Assembly (NCBI GenBank): GCA_017893485.1
Contig: JACEHZ010000198.1
Location: forward strand, 992,001 to 1,056,000
Direction of reading: 5' to 3'
Length of the DNA: 64,000 bases
Source of the DNA: Hemerocallis citrina
Lineage: Eukaryota > Streptophyta > Magnoliopsida > Asparagales > Asphodelaceae
Part shown: one piece after another, positions 54,448 to 64,000 of the stretch
Position numbering within the stretch: position 1 is the stretch's first letter
Layout: each line of letters starts with the position of its first letter
The notes under the pieces: generated by a model
Told to the model about the DNA's origin: nothing
Seen by the model: only the letters and a program-made list of their open reading frames with translations
The model's database searches: none
Program-made: the position numbers and the translations under genes

Positions 54448-55749
54448 ATTAACTTGAAACATAAAACCCAAAAGAAGGAGCTAACCAAAGTCACAAGGTT
54501 CGGATTTAATTCGGCAAATTCGTGATTTATTCGCAAATATTTGCTCAGCCGAACTAGTTTGCGAATTATACGTCACTTCCTGAATTATTCGCGAAGTGCG
54601 CGAATTGCTGAATTATTCGCGAATAATCCCTAATAACCCAACTCAAATATTCAACCCTATTTCCTGTAGCGTCTTGCGTTTCCTCTTCCCTTATGCTTTC
54701 TCTTTCCAGCCGCACGGATTCTTTTTCCCCAAATTAAAAGGAGTGACGCTTCCTCTTTCCCTATTGCAATCAAAAGAATTTCGTTCGCTCAATCACTAGA
54801 AGGTATGATTCTCCATTTCTTATCATTTTCATCTATGTCTATGTTCATTGTAATTGTTGATCAGTAAAATAAACCATTTGTTGTGTGAACTTGCTGCTAT
54901 CCAATTTTTAAGATGATATAGAACCAAAGGGAGTGAGGATTGAAGTATGGCATGATCCTGGAAACTTGAGTTTGAAATTATTTTGTAATTGATGTCTCTA
55001 ATTTGTAATAGTCTAAGATATTCTCTTATGAAACACTCTTGTAATTGGTTGTTTGGTGCATAGGTTAAGTAGCTAACAAACAAAACAAGACTGAGAACTA
55101 GGTGATGCTATATCAGTGTTTTCGGAACTAATTATGGTGTATATATAATTTGTGGTATACAGTGTGATGTCATATAAAACTGATGATCAAAGAAAGTAAA
55201 TGATCGTAAAGCTTATTGATTCTTATCGTATACAATATACAGTGACTACATTCACATGCTACTAATAAATATTTTTTTGCTTTCGTTATGGGTACTAACT
55301 ATTAAGATGTATTAAAAAAAATAAAAAAATCTTCCCGAACTTATGCCATTTTTTTTCTAATTTTTGCCGAATTCCGAATATTAAATTTTGCCAAATTATT
55401 CCCGAACAACAGATTTATGACTATGGAGCTAACTACACCAGTTTTAAATAATTCTTCCAACATTTACAACCAGACCCCATCTCACATCAGACAGTGTATT
55501 CTGACTGAACAACTCATACGTGCTTTCGACACCCAATTCCAAAAACCAAGAGACAATTGGGCCCACTCTAAACCTTAGCACTTGTACTAAATTCTATTAA
55601 TTGCCATGAGTATGTTTATTATCGTCAAAACTCAATTCAGTAAGAATGTACACCATCAAAATTCAATTCATTAAGATATCTAGGATCCATATTCCATCCC
55701 CAATTTGATCATTGGTCTGATTATCAATTAACTCAACAAGTTCACTGTC
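54448..55749. other. non-coding; TTCGCGAATTATTCG-type repeats near 54500-54640
   Basis: Repeated CGAATTATTCGCGAA motifs at 54510-54635 and related CCGAATTCCGAATATTAAATT / ATTCCCGAAC at 55335-55405 suggest an old inverted-repeat element of about 0.9 kb, but ends are not clear. Nothing else was recognised. Confidence 0.35.
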
Positions 55750-55839
55750 TGGGTTTTAGACCCGAGCCGAATAATTCTTCTTTCATTCCTTCGATTAGAC
55801 ATCTTGAATGTAAAAGAGTTCGTGAGCATCATTGTGTTT

Positions 55840-58800
55840 ATGATTAGTATTTCTTGGAATATTAGGGGTCTCAATTGCCCTGTCAAACAAAGAGCGATTT
55901 TCCAATTAATTAGCTCCTCTAATTGTGATCTTATCTCGATCCAAGAGTCTAAGATTGAGTCCCCTTCCCCTGCTGTCTATCGGGCTTTAGGCGGATCCAT
56001 TATTTCTAAATGGATCTCTCTAGACGCTGCAGGTTCTCGAGGGGGTATACTCTTGGGTTTCAAAGAGTCGGTCTTTACCCTTATCTCTTATCAACATCTC
56101 ACCTACTTTCTAATCACTCACCTTCAATGGTCATCTCTCAATTGTGTCATTACGGTTATCTCAGTTTATGGACCATCTTCCCCGGAAGGGCGTCCCTTAT
56201 TCTGGAAGGAATTCCAGTCTCTCCAATCTTTTTCTAATGGCTTATGTTTCTTCTGTGGAGACTTCAACGTCACCAGATTCTCCTCCGAAAGATCCTCTTC
56301 TGCCACCGTTGACCTCTAATCATTCTGTTTCAATGATTGCATCCGAGACTTGCAATTGACGGACATTCCACTCAATGGTAGATCATTCACCTGGTCTAAC
56401 CAGTGCCAGTCTCCTTCTTTGGCCAAACTGGACCGCTTCCTTGTCTCTCCGTCTTGGATCAACCGTTTCCATAATACATTCTCCAAGGCCCTTCCTAATC
56501 CATCATCCGACCACGTTCCCATTGCTCTTTATTCAAAATTCCCTTTCTACCACCAGCGTAAATTCTGATTTGAAAAATTCTGGTTGCAAGACCTTTTTTC
56601 ATCAATTTGGTTGAAGAATGCTTGGCGGCGGTCTCCGGACCATCCGATTTTACTAGCATTCTTCTAAAACTTCACGCCATCAAATTCGGTTGCAAGATTT
56701 GGAGGTACAACAGACAGTTTAATACCAATTTCCTAAAAAAAAATTCTTCTTGCTTCGATTGAAGCGATTGATCAGCAGGAAGAGCTGGGTCCTCTCTCCG
56801 ACTCAGCTCGTGCCGAAAGGCAGTCCTGTAAACAAGATTATGCCGACATCCTGCATCAGGATCACGTTAAATGGGCTCAAAGAGCCAGGGTGCAATGGTT
56901 AAAGGAAGGTGACGGTAATTCAGCGTTCTTTCACTCCTTTGCCTCGCACAGACAGCGTTGTAACCATATCTCTTCGATCTCCGACAATGGTGTCGATCTT
57001 TGCTCAGATGCGGAGATCCATCGGTCTTTCCTGGCTTTCTATAAAAATCTTATCGGTTCCCAAAAACAGCGAGAGATTACTCTGGACTGGCATCACCTTT
57101 ACGGTCCCCCTTCTATTGATCTCTCCTCTCTTGAGGCTCCTTTCTCTTTGGAGGAGATTAAAGCGGCGGTTTTCGCTCTAAAAAGTGACTCCACGCCAGG
57201 GCCTGATGGATTTCCTGCTTTCTTTTTCCAAAAGTTTTGGCATTGCCTTAAAGATGATCTTTTCCGTATGTTCTCGGAATTGCATCAAGGCGACTTCTCT
57301 TTTGACCGTATCAATTATGCGCATATTGTCCTCATTCCAAAAACTGCGGGCGCTAACACGGTATCCAATTTTAGGCCTATCAGTCTTATTAATACCTCCT
57401 TTAAAATTATCATGAAAGTTCTTTCTACAAGACTCAGTGAGGTTATGCCCTCCCTTGTTGATCCTGCTCAATTAGGCTTCATCAAGGATCGCTTTATCCT
57501 CGATAGTGTTGCGTCGGCTCAAGAAATTATTTCTCATTGCCACAGATCAAACTCTGAAGGCATTCTCCTCAAATTAGATTTTCAAAAGGCCTACGACAAT
57601 GTGAACTGGGATTTCCTTCTGGACATTTTGATCCATAGGGGCTTTGGGCCCAAATGGATTACTTGGATTAAGTCCAGCCTGCTTTCTGGCACTTCATCCA
57701 TTTTCATCAATGGCTCTGAATGTCACAAATTTAAAATTAAAAGGGGCCTTCGACAGGGCGATCCTCTATCCTCTCTCCTTTTCGTGCTGGTCGCAGACGT
57801 TTTTAGCAAACTGCTGCGCAATGCGTGGGAAGCCCACGCCATTGATGGTTTGGGGGAATCACGGTCTTTTCCTGGTGTTCTTAATCTGCAATACGCGGAT
57901 GATACTATCATTTTTGCGAAACCAAACCATCACTCTCTCCGTAATCTAAAACTGCTCCTTTACTTATTCGAAATGGCTTCGGGCCTTACCATAAACTTCC
58001 AAAAATCGTCTGTTCTTTGGCTGGGGGGTTCGCCCAACCGCTAGCTTGAGATTTCTAATTTCTTCAACTGTCCAATAGCGTCATTTCCTATTACGTATCT
58101 GGGAGTGCCCCTTAGATGGGGCAAACTGCATAGATCTGATTGGGTGCCTCTGGTGGATAAGGTGGAATCCAGACTGAATGTTTGGACGGGCAAGCTGCTA
58201 TCTAGAGGAGGCAGACTGGTCCTTCTCAATTCGGTGCTATCCTCCATCCCCCTATATATGATGTCCTTCTATTTCGTCCCATCCTGGGTTATTAAGAGAA
58301 TTGACCAAATCCGGAGCAACTTTTTCTGGTCAGGTTTCCCCGTTCACCATCGGGGATCCCACCTTGCCAATTGGACCTTAGTTTGCTCTTCCAAGGAAGC
58401 AGGGGGTCTGGGAGTCCTTAATCTTTGCAACCATAACATTGCTCTATTAGGTAAATGGCTCTGGAAATTCCTCAAAAGCGATCATTTACCTTGGATACAT
58501 AGTATCAAGGCTAATTGCTATCCAGATGGCTATTGGTGGGTATTTCCCAACCATGTCCATCGATTCGCGTCCCCATTCTGGAAAGGCATTTGGAAAGCAG
58601 CTGCCGCCTTCCAATGTGGTATCTCCCATGTCTGTTTTGACGGTTCCAAGACTCTATTCTGGCATGACCTGTGGATCGGTAATGTCAAATTAGCCTCTTC
58701 CTTTCCGGCCCTCTACCGTTTGGCAGCCGCCCCGCGCGCTACTGTAGCAAAATCCTTCAACATCATAAACTCTCATCGTGTTTGGACCATTCATTTCACT

Positions 58801-59484
58801 ATTAGCCTTCCCTCTCACTTATCATCCCAGTACATCGCGCTTATTTCCTCTTTGAACAATTATGATTGGCACCCTAGGGAGGATTTCTCTTGGCGATGGC
58901 ACTCGGCAGGTGTCTTCTCGGTCAAATCTTTTTATCAATTTCTCAATTTTAGAGGCATCCACTCTCCGTTCGCTGAGACCATTTGGCAATCTTGTGCCCC
59001 GCTTAAGGTCAAAATAGTTTCTTGGCTAGCTTTCAACAACAGACTTCTTACGGCCGAAGTTCTTAACAAAAGAAACTTGGCTTGGGGACAGAACTGTCCC
59101 CTGTGTGCCTCTTCTTTGGAGGACGCCAACCACCTTTTCGTGGGATGCGATTTCTCGCGCCCGCTTTGGAAAATATCTACTCTAGCGTGGGAAGTCTCCG
59201 CCCTTCCTACCGATTTACATTCTTGTTGGTCCAGTCCTCCATCGAGCTTTAAGTATCGCCGCTCCTGGTTCCTTTCTGTTCAAATCATTATCTGGATTCT
59301 TTGGTTGGAAAGGAACAAAAGATTATTTAGGCAGCGCGCGTCCTCTTCCCTTTCCATCATCAAAGAGTTTAAATTTCTTTTCAATTTTTGGTCCTCTACC
59401 TTAAAGCAAGAAGCTAAAAATGAGCTTCACGGCGCTAAATTGGTCGAAGCGATTCATTGTCTTCGAGTTTTACATGCTATTTAA
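55840..59484 (+). pseudogene. LINE ORF2, nearly open (endonuclease, RT, zf-RVT)
   Basis: ATG at 55840 (MISISWNIRGLNCPVKQ). Endonuclease domain first (SIQESK, CFFCGDFNVTRF, SSDHVPIALY), then reverse transcriptase (TPGPDGFPAFFFQKFW, RPISLINTSFKIIMKVL, catalytic QYADDTIIF near 57892), then a C-terminal zf-RVT domain (WHSAGVFSVKSFYQFLN, CPLCASSLEDANHLFVGC). One frame holds most of it, broken by in-frame TAA at 56317, TGA at 56566 and TAG at 58042, plus a locally shifted stretch at about 56600-56760. The long open blocks are 56890-58044 and 58105-59484. This is much better preserved than the other LINE copy. Confidence 0.92.
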
Positions 59485-60503
59485 TTTCTACAGTTTCCAC
59501 TCTATTTTTAATGTTTCTTCTCTACTTGGTGTTTGCTCTGATTTTCCATTCTTTTGCATCGCATGAGTAATGCGGCTATGAGTGTTTCTTTTTGATTTTT
59601 TGGCTGCCTGCTTCAAGGCTCCCCCATCTAGTGGGGTTAACTTTGTGTACCTGCAATTGATAGCAGTGGATTATCACTTCCCTAGTGTTTTTTGCGGTAT
59701 CTGTCTAATGTCTCTCCCTGGGTTATTTTGTCTCTACTTACAGCTTTCCTTCCACTGTTGGCATTTCGCTTCGATGGCCTCAGCCGAGGCTGCAATTGGG
59801 TATTGACTGACGGCTGCGATGTAGCGTCTTAATACGGTTTCTAATGATGTTGCTTTTACCGCTGTATTGCTTCTCGGTGGTATCCATCTCATCTCTCTTT
59901 TGTAGTGCTACTATATTGCTCGGTTCTGTATAATTCTGGAATGTCTTTTAATCCCAATTTTGGTTGTAGCTGCTCTTGTTAATATTATGCGGTTTGTTTT
60001 TTTTTTAAGCGCCTTCTTATTACTTTTGATTGCAGCTTGGTAGCTAGTTTCTTTCTGGATTGTCGTTGTGGCTGATTGTTTTTTCGATTTTGCGGCTCCC
60101 GAGCCCTTGTGATTGCTTGGGTCTTTTCCTACTCATGTTGCTTCTTCCCTCTCTTGGTGATCCAATTATATGTTTGAGCATATTTTCATTTGTTGAATGA
60201 TTGGAGGCGTTCGGAATCGCATATTCCGTTTTGATTGGTTTGCATCTGAGCATTCGGGAATTTGGCTGATGTTTATCTGCCCCTGCATCGGTTGCGGAGC
60301 AAGTCTCATGTTCTGCAGCTGTTCGTGGCGATGGCGTTCGGCTCTGGGTCTGCCCGACCATTGTTACTTCAAACTGCTTGTTAATTTATTTTAGTTTACA
60401 TCTTGTAAATCTACTACCATTTTTGATACTCCGATTGTACTATCTTTTTATTAATATATTTGTTTGCATGGCTGGAGCCTTTCGGCTCTATCCGGTTCAT
60501 CAC
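59485..60503 (+). other. LINE 3' UTR
   Basis: T-rich, non-coding, leading to the poly-A. Similar in layout to the 3' UTR of the other LINE. Confidence 0.7.
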
Positions 60504-60516
60504 AAAAAAAAAAAAA

Positions 60517-62303
60517 GTTTACTCTGAATAATACAGATATACAAAATGGCCATCTAGGTACATACATAAACAAACCCAGATAGAAGGATGCTGTCGATGA
60601 GAAATCTTCTTTTGTCATATACACACGAAATAACTCCTTTGATGGACAAGTCATTCTCATCTTAAATAAAACTAAAATACAAAATACACTTCTGCAGAAC
60701 ACCCATAATGAAGAACCACAAATCTGAAGGCATCATACTTGCACATTTCAGACAACGTAAGTTTGCAGGATCCCTAATAACAAATTTCTAGAGTTAAGAG
60801 GAGCAACTTAACAAATGTGGTTAGGATGTAAAGCAGTAAACATATTTAAAGCTATGATGGTTAGAAGAAAATCAGCTCAATTCTGAGATACTTACCCCTG
60901 ATAACCAATCTATGCATCATCAGCCAACACGCTCCAAATCATCCTACATAGGTAAGTCATAATACTATTAAAGTAAGTGCATCTTCTCACAAGGCAATCT
61001 ATAATCAGGAGAAAATAACAACATTTACCAGAATAAGGATAAAAAGAGGAGTGTAACAAAATACATAAGCTTAAAAAATCGTCGTTTCTTCTCCTTATTT
61101 AACTGGTTAAAGATCTCGGTCACATCTACTAGGTGCTGTCTTTGTTGATACCTGTTATTGACATATAAATTTTAGAGTCTATTTAATGCACACTTGGCTG
61201 ATCTATCAAAAATATACTACACATATTTATAGAACAGATACACCAAGTCTAGTCTATTCAATGCATTCTTATTGAAGTATTCGACAGAAAATTGTAGATA
61301 GCAGATATACCTAGTCTAGCCACTTCAATACATTCTTATTGAAGTATTCGACAGAAAATTGTAGATGAAATAAAAATATTAAGTCATCAGCATCACGAAT
61401 GGTTGCTTGGTGAATGAAAAGATATATAAAGAACATATTGGAACAACCTGTTGACAAAATGTCAAATGAGGTACTACCGAACAGATGTGTTATAACCAGC
61501 AATTTATTATCACCATAGGGTTACACCATAAGCAACATTTTAAAATTTAAAACAAAAAAAAGTTCTTTTCACTTGATCATTTACGTAGATTGTGCTATAT
61601 ACTTGAGAACAAATTTACAATACATTGAGCTATACACTTGAAGATAAAGGCTAAAATATAATTAACCACTAGCTTCGCATTTTCATTTTTGGTGCAAAAG
61701 GAAACAGATAGTGCAGTGATGCTAAAATTTAAATTTATTCCTATATTGGTTCTCACTCTCTTAACAATGTTGACTTTTAATGAACATGGAAATTGATGAT
61801 GCAATGTAAAAAATGTAAATCTATCCGTACTTTGCATTAGATTGCAGGTGTACAAATTACAGAAAACTCCAATTAGTAGGGATGCTTTCGGATCGGATAT
61901 GGCCCATATGGGCATTGCCAATATCCATACTGCACTCCAAAGTCGAATACCGATGCAGATATGGATATGGGTCGGTAAAAAAAAAATTCATATCGTATCC
62001 GCAAATTTCGTATGCGAATACAGACATCAAAACAATATTATATAATGTTGATGCGGATTAAAACAAAACAGCAATCTCTTACCAAATGATATTTAGTTTT
62101 TATTTTTCTTTATTTTTGTTTGGGCAAATAGTAGTCTATGATTGCTCCATCCTAAAACAATATTTCTTATTTACAATTTTCTCATAATATAAAAATATTA
62201 ATTTTTGTTTGTCTATGTACAGAAAATATCAGTAGTTTGGCACACAGGTAATATATATGCACAAAAGAATAAAAATAACACTAAAGTGAGCCAAGCAGCA
62301 GGT
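60517..62303. other. AT-rich intergenic sequence, nothing coding recognised
   Basis: Scattered short frames only. It includes a 68-bp-period duplication (61264-61368) and a purine-alternating patch at 61870-62035 with repeated GGATATGG / CATATC motifs. Confidence 0.45.
61264..61368 (+). repeat. two-copy tandem repeat, period about 68 bp
   Basis: ATTCTTATTGAAGTATTCGA and the bases after it (to GTAGAT) occur identically at about 61264 and 61332. Confidence 0.85.
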
Positions 62304-62733
62304 AACATATATATACAGTCCCCTTCCGTTGTGCACTCGCCTCCGTGTAAACTCGGTCTTTTGGCTTTCGTATCGACAATCCGAACCGTTCACATTGATC
62401 TACACGTCTATATTAGTCTAAATATGTAAAATCAAGTCATTTAAAATTCATTTGCCCATGCATTTGTTTTTACAAAATTGTATGGTTGAATATCCTTTTT
62501 TTACAATGACATGATGGATTGATATATGAATTTCAAATTACTTTATTTTAATTGTATGGTTGAATATCAATTTTTTTATAATGACTTGATGGATTGATAA
62601 ATAAATTTCAAATGACTTGATTTTACATATTTAGACTAATATAGACGTGTAAATCGATGTGAACGGTTCGGATCGACGTTACGAAGGAAAGGCCGAGTGC
62701 ACAACGAAAGGTTTGTATATATATGGGGTTTTA
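62304..62733. mobile_element. foldback MITE, about 430 bp
   Basis: Left arm contains TTCCGTTGTGCACTCG and GACGTGTATATTAGTC-like sequence; the right arm mirrors it (CGAGTGCACAACGAAAGG). Arms are about 130 bp. The centre has two related 80-bp blocks (ATTGTATGGTTGAATATC at about 62477 and 62551). No coding content. Confidence 0.8.
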
Positions 62734-62984
62734 ACATGTATGACCTTAACAAATACGTGAATGTGTATGCCCCTGACAAATATTTATTTTCATATTTGTC
62801 CCCAACAATATGTCACTTCTCTTAATTACCCCTCTAGTTAAAAAAAACTCAAAACGATGGAGAAATTTCAGTTTCTTTTAATGGGCTAGACAAAAAATGA
62901 TTGAAATATTCTCTTCTCTATCATTCAAACTTTATCTTCTTCATCCTTAAATCCGGACAATTGTTAATCCAACTGAGACTCATT

Positions 62985-63103
62985 AACAAGGTTTTAAATC
63001 TCGGGTTTCGGACTCGTCTCGTCAAGGGGTGTTTCGTCTCGAAACGGAGATTTCGGAGATCTCGGGGAAATGTGATCGGCTCGGATTTTTTATTTTGGAC
63101 ACT

Positions 63104-63161
<58 letters not shown>

Positions 63162-63662
63162 TAAACAAGATATTATGTGTTCAACATATTATTTTCATAT
63201 AAAATATTGTATAATGTAACTAATGACATCAATTAATCACGATAAATATTTGCAAAATTTAACAGCTGTATAAAAGAAAATGTAATATTATTATATAACT
63301 AAATTGAATTTGCATTGATTAGAAAAATATATTAGTTAATATAAACTTACTTGACTTTGTATATACACAAACAATAGAGAGAAATATCACATTATCTTAG
63401 CTTAAGGTCCTATATTGAAAGACTTCTATGCAAAAAGTATTAAAAAAGGTTATATATTCACAATAACATTAATGTCTATTTCGGCTGATATTTCGGGAAT
63501 TTCAGTAATATTTCGGCCGATATTTCGACAATTTCGGCTGAAATCTACACATTTCAGTCCAGAATGATATAGAGTATAAATCTGTGATTTCATATCGGCA
63601 AGCTAGCCTAAACAAAATTTCGGATGAAATTTTGCCCGTATCGACCGAAATTTAAAACAGTG
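62985..63662. repeat. TTTCGG-rich repeat region flanking a (TA)n tract
   Basis: GATTTCGGAGATCTCGG-type motifs at 62990-63080 and ATTTCGGC[CT]GATATTTCG motifs at 63478-63652 bracket an AT-rich core; TTTTAAAT on the left mirrors ATTTAAAA on the right. This may be a separate small nested element. Confidence 0.45.
63107..63159. repeat. (TA)n microsatellite
   Basis: About 53 bp of AT dinucleotides. Confidence 0.95.
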
Positions 63663-64000
63663 CTCATTAACCCTTCTCAAAATTTATGCATCTTTTTCAA
63701 GAAATGGATAAACTGACAGTGCATCTTTGAGAACTACATATCTTCATCACGTTACTTCTTCAAATTTGCCATCAATCTTATTTTTTAATGACAGATTATA
63801 AGCTTCTTCATTTATTTTTCTTAAAACTCTAAAATCTTTTCTTATTTGATTGTCTAATTTGATCTTTTAATTTGATTTATGTTTGTCACGTAAGTGAAAA
63901 ATCATGGTTAACTCTGTGATATCTAACATAGGGGTAAATATGAAATGACGTCAATTGTTAGGGGCATATATGAAAATAAACATTTGTGAGGGAGGTATAT

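Larger units (their letters stand above)
55750..60516 (+). mobile_element. 5'-truncated L1-type LINE with poly-A
   Basis: Begins just before ORF2 and ends in 13 A (60504-60516). It belongs to the same family as the LINE at 32310-50784: their endonuclease and RT sequences are closely similar throughout. It has no ORF1, so it is truncated. A possible degraded target duplication is AAGTTCACT (55738-55746) against AAGTTTACT (60515-60523), which is weak. Confidence 0.8.
62768..64000. mobile_element. terminal-inverted-repeat element running off the window
   Basis: The left end has GTATGCCCCTGACAAATATT and TATTTTCATATTTG; the last bases of the window are its mirror (GGGGCATATATGAAAATAAA, then CATTTGTGAGGGAGGTATAT). 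The right terminus is at or just beyond 64000, so the TSD cannot be read. The interior is AT-rich with a microsatellite and a TTTCGGC repeat patch. No coding content was recognised. Confidence 0.65.

Overview
This window is repeat-dense nuclear DNA from a flowering plant. The evidence is Athila- and Tat-lineage Ty3/gypsy elements, plant L1-type LINEs, CACTA, hAT, Mutator and PIF/Harbinger elements, a tRNA-derived SINE, a PPR gene relic, and plant-type PTB, KH-domain and formyltetrahydrofolate synthetase exons. The species cannot be named from sequence alone. No intact ordinary host gene was recognised; nearly everything is a transposable element (TE) or a gene fragment broken or carried by one.

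Layout. 1-3.2 kb: a small foldback MITE, then a retroposon-like insertion (13-bp target duplication, poly-A) that was itself hit by a Mutator-like element with a 9-bp target duplication. 3.5-30.4 kb: one PPR pseudogene broken into four pieces by a 23.9-kb CACTA element (A, 3717-27641, TSD AGA), a PIF/Harbinger MITE (TSD TAA) and a hAT element (8-bp TSD). CACTA A contains a MITE split by a second, related CACTA element (B, 6499-14254, TSD AAA) and a complete but pol-less Tat-type LTR element (15578-25257, TSD ACTAG) with a multi-exon antisense gene.

The most notable theme is host-gene capture. CACTA B carries KH-domain exons, CACTA A carries PTB (RRM) exons, and the hAT carries formyltetrahydrofolate synthetase exons. 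All retain introns, so they were acquired as DNA. In both CACTA elements the captured exons lie in sense between the element's own GC-rich leader and a 3' terminal exon. Splice phases allow in-frame host-CACTA chimeric transcripts.

30.4-32.3 kb: AT-rich hairpin and foldback DNA. 32.3-50.8 kb: a LINE with a 16-bp TSD, split by a 10.2-kb Athila element that has a large open pol. 50.8-54.4 kb: a GGGTC-rich repeat, a second Mutator-like element containing another MITE and a long palindrome, and a SINE with a 15-bp TSD. 55.7-60.5 kb: a 5'-truncated LINE of the same family with a nearly open ORF2. 60.5-64 kb: AT-rich sequence with a foldback MITE and a terminal-inverted-repeat (TIR) element that runs off the window. 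Insertion order follows from the nesting: PPR gene, then CACTA A, then CACTA B and the Tat element; LINE, then Athila. LTR pairs differ by only about 1-2%, so both LTR elements are recent.
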